From the NCBI RefSeq assembly GCF_000149955.1, contig NC_030989.1:2613839-2677838 (forward strand): a DNA stretch of 64,000 nucleotides. The letters are read 5' to 3'. The position numbers were made by a program, and so were the translations under genes. Of the stretch, positions 21,210 to 32,800 are shown in pieces. Numbering within the stretch: position 1 is the stretch's first letter; every line of letters begins with the position of its first letter. Source of the stretch: Fusarium oxysporum f. sp. lycopersici 4287. Lineage: Eukaryota; Ascomycota; Sordariomycetes; Hypocreales; Nectriaceae. The notes under the pieces are model-generated. The model saw only the letters and a program-made list of their open reading frames with translations, was not told the DNA's origin and did no database searches.

Positions 21210-22542
21210 TTTGTTTAAGTAAGGCGCTTATACTTGTCGGAAGACGCGGTGCAGCGATGGCATTTAGCGTGCACTCTCCAAGTTCGGCAGTGTTGGTAGA
21301 GTCAAGCCACCAAAATTAGAGTCTCTCATTGGCCTGGCTGGATATGAGCCGGATTTAGGAGTTCTCAAGCCACTTATATTGAGTTTGACAACTTTACCTC
21401 AGGGTGCAAGAAAACTTCTGACCTTAAATTAAGATAATAAAAATAGCTGGTCTAAAGGTCTGCCCAGTTTACGCAAAGCTTGCCTAAGTCTGTTCACAAC
21501 TTAGGATAGAGGTACTAAGTTTTCTTGCCTGCCCTAGCCTTATTCAGTCTCAACGAATAGATCAAGGCAGGGCCTTGTGAAGAAAAGCAAGTTCCTTACA
21601 CTTTGAGACATGAATACATTATCTATATACGTGAGTATTTCATTTGTACCTTGAAGGGTTGTGACGTGTCCACTGCGCAATAGAAATAATAGAAATCCCT
21701 ACGGAGATAAAGATACCACCGCTACAGAGTCACATCTCACTGGCAAACACCACGGTAAACCCTCTCGACTATCAATACAGCTACATATCTACAGTCGATC
21801 ACGGTGGTACTTTGTTGAGAACTACAAATTCTTTCGTCCACTTGATACACATATACGAGGGTTATCCTGTCAGATACGATACGTTGGATGCTTGACGAGA
21901 TAGATTTTAGGACCCTGATAAATGCCCGTCTTTTATGCCAGTTCCATATTGTGGATAATCTCGGCTATGCTAACTAATGAGGACGTGTAGAAGCCTTACA
22001 TAACTGCCGGGTTGCCTAGTATTCCTTATCTTGTCGATCACGATATCGCCGAGGTGGGAGGTCTTGTCTAACGCGGCAATTTCAACCCAATCTTCGACAT
22101 GTTTTCTAATTCCGATTGACGATAATTTCGACATATATACATACAGAAATCAATTAGACCACTTCCATACCAATTTCTGTCTTACTATTTCAGATGTCGC
22201 ATCAATGGTCAAAGTTCAACCCCTCTCGAAGTTAACGACATTGATGCTACATGACCCCACTATCCCAAGTCTTGCCAGCTTCCTTATTAAGCTAATCTCT
22301 TCCGTGCCAAGACATCTTTTTCTTGTTGATTTCCCCCGAAGTCATGCTTAAATCTATGCTAGTTCTCTGATGCCTGACGATCTTTTGAATCTGAGGGGAA
22401 ATTGAGCGCGGAAGCAAGAAGTAGAGCCGTACGTAATGAGCTACCTCTTTAGGAAGCAACCTCTGACCATGCAGGCTATAAAAGCACGTATTTCCCTCGT
22501 CGATCAAGTTCTGTAGAGGTATTCAGCTTTCAGGTCTTCAAA
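21210..22542. other. intergenic with one short inverted-repeat element
   Basis: Apart from the element at 21401-21535 I see no gene. A TATAAAA-like box (about 22480) lies 60 bp before the carboxypeptidase start at 22543. Confidence 0.5.
21401..21535. mobile_element. MITE-like element, copy 1
   Basis: About 135 bp. The left end reads AGGGTGCAAGAAAACTT; the reverse complement of the right end reads AGGGCAGGCAAGAAAACTT, so the ends are inverted repeats. The interior has no ORF. A second copy of nearly identical length and the same ends is at 28280-28415. I see no clear target-site duplication. The ends loosely recall the mimp/impala group of Fusarium (GCAA after a G-rich start) without matching its consensus. 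Confidence 0.6.
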
Positions 22543-24241
22543 ATGTTGACAAAGACAATCTTGTTCAGTATCTCGGCCGCATCTGCCGTCAATGCCTTTC
22601 AATATGGCTACAACCACGTAACCGTACGGAAAGACATCCCTTTAGTAGCAGCAAATTTCAAAGATGTCGATATCGATCTGTATTCGCCAGCCTTCCTCGA
22701 CCCTGAGAGTCGACAGTCAGGTTTCAAGAATGGAACTCAAGGGCCGACCTCTCACGAAGACATGGGTAGCACAAGTCCGAAGCACTCCAATGAACCCACG
22801 CTGACAACGTGCAGAGGCCTATATGGAAAGCATTGCTTCAAAGAACGACTATATGACCTATCAAACAGCAAACTTTACATCCGAAGAACTGAGATCATTC
22901 CCATTTGTCAAGCTCTCATCTTCAAAGGGTCCAAAGACTACAGACAAGGTCCGAGTTTGGGTTCAAGGCGCTGTACATGGCAACGAGCCAGCTGGTGATC
23001 AATCCCTCCTCGCTCTGCTCGGCAAATTCGACAAAGACCCCAAATGGGCCTCAAAGATTCTCAAGAACCTTGATATCGTCATCTTACCTCGGTACAACCC
23101 CGACGGTGTTTACTATTTCCAGCGTGTGCTCGCAACGAATTTCGATCCTAACCGCGATCATACTAAGCTTGCACGACAGCAGACTCGTAATATCAAGCAG
23201 CTTTTCAACGAGTTTGCTCCGCATGTTGCCATTGATATGCATGAGTATGGTTCATCAAGTCGATATGGTAACTATGTTCAAGCTTCTGATGGTTTGTTCT
23301 CTGCTGCGAAGAACCTGAACATCAACAAGAATATTCGAGAACTCTCTGAGAAGCTGTTTGCCAAGAACATTGGTGATGCTATGGTCAAGGCTGGGTTGAG
23401 ATGGGAGCCGTATGTGACTGGTAGAACTAGCACTGATCCTGATTACGTGCCCAAGTAAGTCTTATGATTTTCGTTTTACGATTTCCGTCACCTGACTTGC
23501 AATAGGCTCGATGAAGCTGGCTCCGATGCCAAGATTGGTCGCAATGCAATGGGTCTCACCCAATCCATCACATTCCTGATCGAGATGCGAGGAATCGGTC
23601 TGGCCGACCAAGAATTCCAACGCCGAACTGCCGCTGGCTTGACCATGGCCAGCTCCATCATCGAAACCGCTTCCAACAACGCCCAAAAGGTGTTCAAGAC
23701 CGTCGAGGGCGGTATCAAAGACTTCATCAAGTCCAAGGAACCCATCGTCATCACTGACTCAACAAAGTACAGCACACGAATGTTCCAGATGATCGACTAT
23801 ACGAACGGCTCAATCGTCAAGGTTCCTGTTCAGTTTGCGTCTACTACACCAACTACTGCGAACCTGACTCGCTCTCGGCCGGAATCTTACCTTATCCCTG
23901 TTGCTTGGGCTGATATCGCCAAGCGCCTTGAGGTTTCTGGTCTTGAAGTCGAGACCCTTAGTAAGCCCTGGAGCGGTGCAGTTGAAGCATTGAATGTTAC
24001 ATCTTCGGAGCTCAGCAGTTCGTACTACGAAGGAGCTGTGCTTGCTACTATTACAACTGAAACCAAGAAGCGACAGCTTACTTTGCCGGCTGGCAGCTTT
24101 CTAGTCAGTACCAGGCAGAAGAACGCGGGGCTGGCTCTGAATGCATTAGAACCTGAGAATATTGATTCTTATGCTAGTTTCAACATTGTCCCTCTTGAAG
24201 TTGGAGATGAGTATCCTATCTTTAGGGTTGTTAAGGGTTAG
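22543..24241 (+). CDS. secreted M14-family zinc carboxypeptidase
   Basis: Exons 22543-22765, 22815-23454 and 23506-24241 give 532 residues; both introns have clear donors and CTGAC branches. Residues 1-18 form a signal peptide (LFSISAASAVNA). The M14 zinc motif is His129-x-x-Glu132 in AVHGNEP, with the third ligand His217 in IDMHEYG. Substrate-binding Asn/Arg lie in ILPRYNPDG and DPNRDH, and the catalytic Glu is in FLIEMRGIG. Length and C-terminal extension exceed those of the small digestive carboxypeptidases. Role: probably extracellular or vacuolar peptide trimming. Nothing in the neighbourhood specifies a pathway. Confidence 0.92.
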
Positions 24242-24859
24242 GGAAGGATTTAGGTCTGACAGAGTATTCGATTCTTCTTAAACGGAAACTTATATATAGC
24301 CTTTCAACATGCCAAATCAAATATAAATGATCACACATTGAGTATTTCTCTGGGTTCTATAACCTCGTTAACGGTAATTTCAGTCTGAATACCAGTATTC
24401 TAGAATTATGCCAAATACATCGTTGACGTTCCTTTTCCCCTTCGTCCTTCAAGCCACAATGGAAATTCTAATTTGAAGGTAATGGAGTTTCCTTTTCCCA
24501 ACTTTATGAATAGATATTCCTTGGATATCGGTTTCGCGGAGTATTGGCACGGCATTCGGTATCTTTTGCCGATCCGCATCTAGCCTCGACTACCCTCCAC
24601 CAAGCCAAAATACTGCTATTCCAAATCCAGAAGGCCGATGGAGACGATGCTGCCGTGCAACAGCTGTAAGGCCATTTATCAAGAGTTATCATGAACTTTC
24701 GTGTCATTGGGTGCATCTCCTCACTTTCCCTTCCTCTTTGGGATGTAGCTATCTCGAAGACGATAGCTAAGTGCGGAGAGTGGCTTATACATATCATCCG
24801 ATATCGCCAACTCTGTATTCTCAACTCATTCACATATCTTTTATATGTTGATATTCACA
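24242..24859. other. intergenic
   Basis: Between tandem genes; it contains no supported coding frame or repeat. Confidence 0.5.
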
Positions 24860-26384
24860 ATGAGGTTTCTTACCCGGCAAACAGCGTATACGATTGCAAG
24901 AACCACCCTTCGCAGCAAGAAACCACTATCCAGCTTTAGCCGTGCTGGTGTTTCAACACTTCACGCCAAGATCAACAGCCCTCCACCACGAATTGTCAAA
25001 AGTCAAGGATGTTGGCTGGAAACAGAACAAGGTCATCGGATCTTGGATGCATCTTCAGGTGCAGCTGTCGTATCGATCGGACATAATGAGTCAAGAGTCA
25101 AAAACGCCATTTCTGCTCAACTGGACCAGGTAGCATATTGCTACAACCCATTCTTCACTACAGAAGCAGCAGAGAAGATTTCTAGTTTCCTGACTGAGTC
25201 TACCAATGGGGCTATGTCCAAGGTTTTCATAGTCAGCTCAGGTGCGCCTTTTGTCGAATAAGTAATTCAGCTGTCTCTAACAAGAATCCTAGGTACTGAA
25301 GCTGTTGAAGCAGCTTTAAAAATCGCCCGTCAGTATTTTACAGAGTTACCAACACCACAGCCATCCAGGACGAAGTTCATTGCTCGCAAGCAATCGTATC
25401 ATGGTAACACGCTTGGATCTTTGGCAGTAGGAGGCCACAAGGCCCGACGTGGCGTGTACGAACCTATTCTTGCAACCAATGTTTCTCATGTCTCTCCATG
25501 CTATCCTTATCGAGAGATGAAAGCGGATGAAACAGAACAGCAATATGCTCAACGACTAGCCAAAGAGCTAGATGATGAGTTTCAACGTCTCGGCCCTGAC
25601 ACTGTTTGTGCATTTATCGCTGAAACAGTATCTGGAACCTCATTAGGCTGTGCACCTCCAGTGCCTGGGTACTTCAAAGCTATCAAAGAAGTATGCGAAC
25701 GTCACGGTGCTCTTCTGATTATGGATGAAGTCATGTCTGGAATGGGAAGAACAGGCACGCTCCATGCTTGGGAACAAGAAGGTGTAGTGCCAGATCTGCA
25801 GACTGTTGCTAAAGGTCTGGGGGCTGGTTACATGCCTGTGGGAGCCTTGCTTGTCGGTAACAAAGTTGCAGACGCTCTTGCTAATGGCTCAGGAGCTTTC
25901 TCTCACAGTCAAACTTACCAGGGTCATCCTGTTGCATGTGCAGCCGCGTATGCTGTGCAGACTGTTATGAAGGAAGATAATATGCTGCAGAATGTGCAAG
26001 ATAAGGGCAAAGTACTGGGTGAGATGCTCAAGGAGCGACTGGCAGGGCACAAGAATGTGGGAGATGTCCGTGGACGAGGACTTTACTGGGGCGTAAGTTG
26101 AAGCATCGATAGTTAAAGGCTTTGCTAACTGTGTCCAGTTGGAATTTGTTCGTAACAAAGAGACGAAGGAGCCTTTTGATCTGAGCGAACAAATCGCTGG
26201 AAAGCTGCACAAGGCTGGGCTGGGAGCCGATCATGGTATTTCATTGATTCCAAGTACCGGCTGCCTCGATGGTGTTCAAGGAGATATGGCGATCGTCTCT
26301 CCACCTTTCACAATCACGAAGGAGGAGATCGAGTTGCTAGTTGACAAGGTCGAGAAAGTTGTCACTTCTGTCCTAGGAGCATAG
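24860..26384 (+). CDS. class-III PLP-dependent aminotransferase, probably mitochondrial
   Basis: Exons 24860-25241, 25293-26092 and 26139-26384 give 475 residues. I choose the ATG at 24860 (A at -3) over one 15 nt upstream in poor context. The first 30 residues are rich in Arg/Thr/Ser and lack acids, like a mitochondrial presequence. Class-III landmarks: SSGTEAVEAALKIAR (phosphate-binding region), LLIMDEVMSGMGRTG (Asp pairing with the PLP pyridine nitrogen) and TVAKGLGAGYMPVGALL (Schiff-base Lys). The family covers omega-amino acid, ornithine, GABA and diamine aminotransferases; the specificity is open. It is convergent with the Zn2Cys6 gene, 32 bp apart. Confidence 0.92.
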
Positions 26385-26416
26385 ATCATTGCATTACAAG
26401 GCTGTTTACCGAATAA

Positions 26417-27939
26417 TCACATTATAAAAGCCTGCGTCGGTCCACCAAGCAAACTCGTCCACCTTATCGAAGACTGCGACGCCCAAATCTCCTTAACCTG
26501 ATCAATAGCCCTCAACAGATTCCAACATCCCGTCGTATTATGCAGCTTGACCAACTTATCCAAAAAGAACTCCCTATGATCTGCTGTCGAGCTCTCGGCC
26601 GCCACGATGAAATACGGCCAAGCTAGGAGATGTCTTCCCACGATATCGACGTAAGCGTCGACTTGGCCTAGTGATTGTTTGAACCTTTCGATCATGGGGA
26701 CTGTTTCTGAGGATGGGGGGTTGAAGATGGCGCGTTGGACGTAGATGTCGCAGGCCCATGTTGTTAGGGAGGCGAGTTGGGAGAGAAGGTCTTTCAGTTC
26801 AGGGTGGAAACGGTCGCACCATGTTATGAATTCGAGACAGGCCTTTTGCTGGGCTTGGATGAAGTGAACGCCGTTGGTTTCGTTGAAGAGAGATTCTCCA
26901 AAGAGACAGACTCTGAGGAGATGTTAGTGTTTGTTGGTCACTTGTCCTTGTGATTATCCATACCTTAATATCTGCATCTGTAGAAACCTCCTGAGGTCAG
27001 AGGTTCCTTCGCCCGCATTCTTCGCAAGTGCGTTAACTACCACCCGCAGCGAACCATAGATAAGTCTGAAGTTGTCGCTTCCACTGATCATCTCCCGAAT
27101 ATGCAGCAGAAGCAACGCAGTGAGTGCAGAATCATCGTCTTGAGGTGCACACTGATGAGACCGCATGATAAGTTCTCGGACAAGAGATCCATAAGCCGCT
27201 GGATCTAGTGATATTGCGGTGCCATTTTGTAGAGAGAGATGCTGTTCGACAACAAGAAGAACTGCTTTTCGGACTAGAGGGTCTGTTTCTGCTCTTGGTA
27301 GTACGAGATCACGATATCCGTTGAAGCCCATGTTTATGACTGCGATGAGTTGGGCGATGTTATTTGAGACTTTGGATAGTTAGATGTTGTCAAGGACTCA
27401 AGGACCATGAAAGGAAACTTACAGTAGCCAAGACAGAACCTGGACTTTGGATCAACGTGATCTAAGCCCCAGTCGATAGATACTGGTGCGTGATTCGACA
27501 CAACCAATTCCTGTATCCCATGTTCTTCCTCAGTTGTCGTATCGACTTCAACAGAGAGTTGCTCGAGAGACTCATAGCCACTTGCGCGAAAGGGATCGTT
27601 GCGTCTTTTGCAATTTGAGACCGAGGTCGTGTCTGTAGACTTGATCTCTAAGCCATCAACAACAGGCAACGATTTGCCAACAAACTTTCCACGGGCGGCA
27701 ATGCCATCATTGAATCGATATCGTAGACCTAATCCACTGCACTTGATGCCTTTGGCAGAACATTTGCCACATGTTGGCTCTCTCCGATCACAGTCTATGC
27801 GTCGACGAGAGCACTGGTAACATCCTTACGATTAGGTCAGTCTTGGCTGGCTGAGTTACTGTGGATTGCGGATATAATTACCTCTGACTTTGGGTCTTTT
27901 CTTTACTTTGTCCGACTTCGGAGGCGTTGCGGAGGGCAT
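26417..27939 (-). CDS. Zn2Cys6 transcription factor
   Basis: Exons 27939-27882, 27824-27423, 27369-26964 and 26912-26417 give 453 residues with the frame kept at each junction. The zinc cluster (Cys21, 24, 31, 38, 41, 48) begins directly after the first intron, which splits the Gly codon before the first Cys. The basic segment KVKKRPKVR precedes it. The remaining sequence matches the fungal_trans_2 style: LIMRSHQCAPQDDDSALTALLLL and the later GESLFNETNGVHFIQAQQKACLEF. Introns are 53-58 nt with TCTAAC or similar branches. The convergent aminotransferase is the nearest possible target. A MITE-like element lies 340 bp upstream of the start codon and could affect its promoter. Confidence 0.9.
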
Positions 27940-28881
27940 TGAGTTGGGTTCCGGGTGTGGCGAGGACACAGTTCTATGTGGTGCGTGGATGTGTCGCTGA
28001 TATCACGCCTTGTTGTTCAAAGGGAATGGCACCTCGCAGTATCTTGTTGACTTGTAACGGGATTGTGATGAGTATGAGGAAGCAATTGATGAAGAAGTCT
28101 GGTATCGCAATCAGCAAATTGTCGTTATCGCGTCGAGATACCAACGAGATGCTATTTCGAGTTAGTGCATGTCGTTCGCCCTGGCGCACAAGGCGGGGTA
28201 AGCTATTCCCGTGTAGGAAATTCGACACGAAGATCGAATCGCCATTGATAACTCGGGCAATAGAGAATTGATACGCCTCAGGGAGCAAGAAAACTTCTGA
28301 CCCTAAACTTAGGTGCTTTAAAATAAGTTATGAAAAGCTTTCCTAACTCTGCACTAAATTTACCTAAGTATTTATATCATTTAGAAAAGACGTTCTGAAT
28401 TTTCTTGCCTCCCCTTAATAGGTACTTCGTCAGCGGTTGATAGACTGGCTATTCACAAACACGTCCTAGAACGATAATTGCTTGGGTGGCTTTGGCAAGA
28501 CATTATCTCTCATGAAGGTAAGAAAAGGCTAGAGCCATCAAGACTTACCATTGGTAATAAGAGGATTACTATATCTCCAAAGTCTCTAGGAACCCGTTGA
28601 GATGGGAAACGTAAGAGTTGACTCAAACAGATTCTCTTTGAAGAGTTGTAGGAAGAGACGGCATATCTGGTTGGTAATATCTAACTGGCGACTTCTCATG
28701 GAAAATAACACAGAATCAGCAATCACAAAAGCTTCACGAGTTGGCTTTCATGAGAAGTAAAGAGCTTCATCATACGCTAAATGCCAGCGTATGTGAAGAA
28801 GTATGGTCCATAAAATAGTTTCTAGGTGGTAGGCTAGTTGGGGAATCTCAAATCTATCATTCTATTGCTGAGATCTCGCTG
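27940..28881. other. intergenic with one short inverted-repeat element
   Basis: Contains the presumed promoter of the Zn2Cys6 gene and the element at 28280-28415. ORFs at 27974-28288 are not supported. Confidence 0.5.
28280..28415. mobile_element. MITE-like element, copy 2
   Basis: About 136 bp. It starts AGGGAGCAAGAAAACTTCTG and ends TTTTCTTGCCTCCCCT, the inverted complement of the start. The outer 20 or so bases match copy 1 closely, while the centre has diverged but keeps CTTAGGT/ACCTAAG-like patches. There is no coding capacity. It sits upstream of the Zn2Cys6 gene. Confidence 0.6.
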
Positions 28882-30451
28882 TTATGGCTTCATCGACCTC
28901 CTGGCAACCCAAAACTGCGCATTGTACGCACTCTTCGTCAAAGCCTTATTGTTAAACCCATAAACAGCTTCCATACTTCTAATTGTCCTCCCCTCAAACG
29001 TCAACGGTCCACAGCTCTCCTCCGTGTCAAGATACTCAAACCCCATCGCCTCAGTGACCTGAACAATCTCCTCCAACGTCAACTGCACAAACGGTCCAGT
29101 TCCATAGAGCAATGGTCCAAGGTTTACCCAGTGTCCATCTGGTTTCAGAACCTTTTTGATGGTATCGAGATAGCTCATTAGGTTGCGTGCTGTGTCGATG
29201 AAAAAGTATGTTACTATTATGTCGTAGTAGCCGGTTTTGTCGTTGAAGACGGTTGTGAAGTCGCCTTCTGTAAGGACCACGGATGTTGAGTTGAGGGATG
29301 TGTCGGGGAAGGTAAGTTCGCGAATCATATCGGATTCTGTGGCGTGGTGGGACCAGCCGTCGATGAAGGGGTGGAATGAGTGGGTGTTTTGAGCGCGGTT
29401 GGCTTCGATGAAGCGGTAGGCGATGTTCATATACATGGACCATTCGTTCACAGTCACCTCGAATCCTGAATATTGTTAGTACTGAATTATTGTCTCAGAC
29501 AAAAGGCTAAAGCATGATGAGATGCTGCGGTTTGCAAGCGTTTCTTACCTCCAAGTCTTGCAATATCATGTCCAAGTCGTCCCAGACCCGATCCAGGAAC
29601 AAGAACCTTTACCGGACTCTCATCATCTCTCACAGGAAACAACCCCTGAAGTGTTTTCACGAGGCAAGCGAAAGTCTCCTTTCTCTCAGATTCTCCCTCT
29701 TCTGTCCAGTCTCGAACATAATGCTTCAATGCTTGAGATACAGAAATCTTATCCGCAAGCCTCCCTGAAGATTGAGCAGCACTGATATGCCTTTGAAGCT
29801 CCTCTTCATTAATACCATAGAAGGTCATGGCATTTTGAACTATGACATCACAGAGCTCCTGGTTCTTCTTCAGAAGAGCGTTTATGCGAGTGAACTTTTT
29901 GGAGTAGTTGACTTGATGTTCTAGTAACTTTGTTCATGTTAGAGTTGCGAAAATACGCGTGAACAAGGCAAACTCACAGATTTTTGAGCTCGAGAAACAT
30001 GTTTATAAAGACCCTCAAATCGATCAACTTCAGCCTTTTGGCGCTCATGGTATCTTCTGTATCCGTACAATGCATCAAGCAATCGATGTCTTGGATGCTG
30101 AGCATTCCAATTCCCCCATCCTATCGCCATGCTCTTATCCAACTTCTTCTTGGCTTCGACATGACGAGGAGTATCAGGGTTACAGGAGAACTGCTCTAGT
30201 GAAGTGACAACAGACCCGGACTGTGATCGACGGGTTAGCTGGGGGAATGTGGTTGTCGCGGTGAGCATTCTCTTCCGAAGTTTGTATGCGATGAGGAGCA
30301 GGAATAGCAGGAGACAGACCAGGTTGGGGATGGAGGCGAGATTAGGGTTGTTTTGTTTCAAGGCGTCTACCTTGATGTTCTCGTCTGCAGATGTGCATAA
30401 CGGTGCGAACAGGAGGGTGAGGGCCATTGAGGCGACCAGGTGTGGCTTCAT
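28882..30451 (-). CDS. N2227-family (carnosine N-methyltransferase-like) SAM-dependent methyltransferase, membrane-anchored
   Basis: Exons 30451-29978, 29927-29549 and 29465-28882 give 478 residues. Residues 1-22 look like a signal peptide and residues around 40-60 form a second hydrophobic helix (NLVCLLLFLLLIAYKL), unusual for this family, which is generally soluble. The catalytic part has the SAM loop VLVPGSGLGRLGHDIA, split by intron 2 immediately after it, then VNEWSMYMNIAYRFI and HPFIDGWSHH, all N2227 signatures. Members methylate carnosine or unidentified peptides and metabolites. ATG 30451 was chosen because it opens directly into the signal sequence; an upstream in-frame start at 30553 is less likely. 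Confidence 0.88.
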
Positions 30452-31298
30452 ACTGAAGTGCAGTGCAATAGAGGGGTTTGGAGGAAATGATGTACATTCA
30501 CGTTGAATGAATACAGTTTCAATTTTATCAAGGTTATGGTTAGTCACAGGCACCGCAAACTCATCGCAAGTACCTACCAGCCCGTTTTACAGACTTTTTA
30601 TTCCCGTTGTCGAGGAATAAAAAATAAGAGTTGCCTGATTCGTTTCTTGGCCGAGCACTGCAGTGGCAGAGTGGATACGATTATTTGTGGTCGTTGGTGG
30701 GGTTGTCCAGGGGATCCAGTTTTTAAGGTGAGGACCTTGATGGGCATTGCCAAGAGAAGCCTCACGATGAGCTACAGGGACATCAACGACAGGGACTTGG
30801 GTTCTCTTTTATCGTGATCCTTTAGGCTATAGAGACGTTTTAGTTGTTGGTGTGAGCAATGTGGCTGGTTGTAATCGAGATTAGAGGGGTGCTGAGTACC
30901 TGACTAGCATGCCTCTACTGACTTGCACTTACACGAGGTGTTGGATGCATCTTGACAGACGGTGACCAACGGTTGAGCCGTCATCTCAAAGCCCAGCTGA
31001 GCGATCCAGTTCGAGGACAATACGCCCCAGCAGAGTCTATAGAGCTCGTAATACCCCCACGCGCTTACAATGGATCTCTCAATGCGTCCATTATTCCCTC
31101 CCCGACAGCCCGTTCCTTGCTAGCCCAACACTCGCATCCTACGAACCTCGCAAGTGGCAAGGCAATTCTCTTGGCAGAGCCTGTGAATCACTCTCTTTCT
31201 CTTATTGCAAGGGATATAAAAATTTCCTCTCCCACTTGTATCTCACCTCAACATTCTCTCGCTCACATCAACATTGACATCTCTCACGCGCATCCAAG
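30452..31298. other. intergenic, promoter of the zinc-motif repeat protein
   Basis: No supported gene. It holds one ACCTTG hexamer (30734-30739) and a TATA box 80 bp before the start at 31299. Confidence 0.55.
31215..31222 (+). promoter_or_regulatory. TATA box
   Basis: TATAAAAA lies 77 bp before ATG 31299 and is followed by a CT-rich leader (CTCTC, TCTCTCAC), the usual layout of a strongly regulated fungal promoter. Confidence 0.5.
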
Positions 31299-32085
31299 AT
31301 GAAGACCACTTCTTTCGCCGTCGCTCTTCTCGGCCTCTTCCCCGCCATCATGGCCCAGGCTCCCTCGCCTACTGAGTCTGTTGGTTGTGAACCCCATGGT
31401 GATCACTGGCACTGCGAGGCTGCTCGTACTGATGCTGTCGCTGCTACTTCTGAGGCTGACCATGACCATGACCATGATCACTCTGCCGGTGCAACTGAGG
31501 CTCTTGCTCCTTCGCCTACTGAGTCTGTCGGCTGTGAGCCTCACGGTGACCACTGTATGTTCTTCACTCCCTTCATTTCGCAACCGCTTATTTACATGGA
31601 TGTCTAGGGCACTGCGAGGGCGCTCGATCTACCCTTGCGACTGAGGCCAAGGTCACTGAGTCTGAGCATGACCACGACCACGACGATGCTACTGGATCTG
31701 GTTCTCTTGCTCCCTCTCCTACTGAGTCCACCGGCTGTGAGCCCCATGGCGACCACTGGCATTGCGAGGCTGCCCGCACTGGCGTTGAGGCCAAGGCTAC
31801 CGAGTCTGAGCACGATCACAGCCACTCCGCTGGTGCTTCCGCTTCGCTCGCTCCCTCTCCCACCGAGTCCGTTGGCTGCGAGCCCCACGGCGACCACTGT
31901 ACTTTTCTTCCTCCCATCACTCGTAATCGCTTACTGACTGTTTAGGGCACTGCGATGGTCCCGCTACCGCTGCTTCAGACAGCACTCCCACTTCCAGCGA
32001 CTCAGCTGCTGTTACCGACAACGCTGCCATCGGTCAGATGATCCCTCTGGCTGGCATGGTCGCTGCCGCTGTTTTCGCTCTTTAA
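31299..32085 (+). CDS. secreted, probably GPI-anchored metal-binding repeat protein (zincophore-like)
   Basis: Exons 31299-31554, 31608-31898 and 31946-32085 give 228 residues. A signal peptide (1-20) and a C-terminal hydrophobic tail after a Ser/Thr/Ala-rich region indicate GPI anchoring. The body is four copies of the motif C-E-P-H-G-D-H-W-H-C at residues 30-39, 79-88, 129-138 and 176-185. Each is preceded by LAPSPTES or a close variant, and three are followed by Asp/His runs such as DHDHDHDH. Cys and His at this density imply zinc or copper binding. Introns interrupt the second and fourth motifs at the same Trp codon (phase 1) but not the first and third, so a two-motif unit was duplicated. 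It lies directly upstream of a ZIP transporter in tandem. No family name is known to me. Confidence 0.88.
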
Positions 32086-32267
32086 ATTGTGAGGTTGAGA
32101 ATGGATGATCTGGGGATGTCCGTGTCGAGCCCTAGGTTGATGCAGTGGAAGATAGAAAGACGCACTTCATGTAAACTTTGTTTCTTGATCTTGATGGACT
32201 GGAAGCATTTTGACTACTGGTCTAAAGATGGGACGTAGATATGTTCCTTAATCACGACTTTTACCTG

Positions 32268-32273
32268 ACCTTG
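32268..32273 (-). promoter_or_regulatory. CAAGGT zinc-response-like hexamer
   Basis: ACCTTG on the plus strand. CAAGGT is the core reported for the Aspergillus zinc factor ZafA. A single hexamer is weak evidence; the cluster of five in this interval is what matters. Confidence 0.3.
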
Positions 32274-32553
32274 CTTTGAAGTTGTTGCGTTATGGGTGAG
32301 TGTTGGTTGTCTTGTATGACTGATCTCTTCGAATGAAGAGCCAATCCAATCCTACAAACGTCCTCCATAAGTGCTTTCAAAAGTTGTTTCAGTACACATT
32401 CCCAAAGTAAGTATCACAATTCAACTAAAAATGTTCGCGTAATTGACAGCTGAGCCTCACTCAAACAAACCTTCACCTTCACCCTCACGTCACACGTCAC
32501 ACGTCAAAACAACCTCCTCAATAGCGCCGCACCCAAAATTACCCATAAACATA

Positions 32554-32559
32554 ACCTTG
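32554..32559 (-). promoter_or_regulatory. CAAGGT zinc-response-like hexamer
   Basis: ACCTTG within ATAACCTTGTTT; its flanks resemble those of the copy at 32795 (GTAACCTTGTTT), which strengthens both. Confidence 0.4.
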
Positions 32560-32679
32560 TTTTCCATCCCTCCCCTACCCCTGTCCTGCATATTCAAAAT
32601 TCCCCCGAAAAACAGATCACATCACGTCAAAAATCTCTCAGCTCCAGCAAAAGTTCACCAGGGCTTGGCCCACGCCCAT

Positions 32680-32685
32680 CAAGGT
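32680..32685 (+). promoter_or_regulatory. CAAGGT zinc-response-like hexamer
   Basis: The only copy of the cluster in plus orientation (ATCAAGGTTC). Confidence 0.35.
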
Positions 32686-32794
32686 TCTCAGCAACCCACC
32701 ATCACCGCCGAATATCGAGTTAGCCGTGGGGAATAAACAAAGGACTAAATTCCGCGGTCTTTTGGGTAAAAGGGAAAATCTCTACTAGTAAGTA

Positions 32795-32800
32795 ACCTTG
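32795..32800 (-). promoter_or_regulatory. CAAGGT zinc-response-like hexamer
   Basis: ACCTTG in GTAACCTTGTTTGC, about 370 bp before the ZIP start; flanks shared with the copy at 32554. Confidence 0.42.

Noticed and set aside
31635..31937. Alternative-frame ORF rich in Leu/Pro across the repeat protein
   Set aside because: It arises from the Asp/His repeat codons read out of frame; the main frame has signal peptide, conserved motifs and clean introns.
32484..32510. Three tandem CACGTCA-like units upstream of the ZIP gene
   Set aside because: They could be CREB/bZIP-type sites, but they lie in a low-complexity CA/CT-rich stretch and I cannot separate function from slippage, so I mention them only in the intergenic entry.
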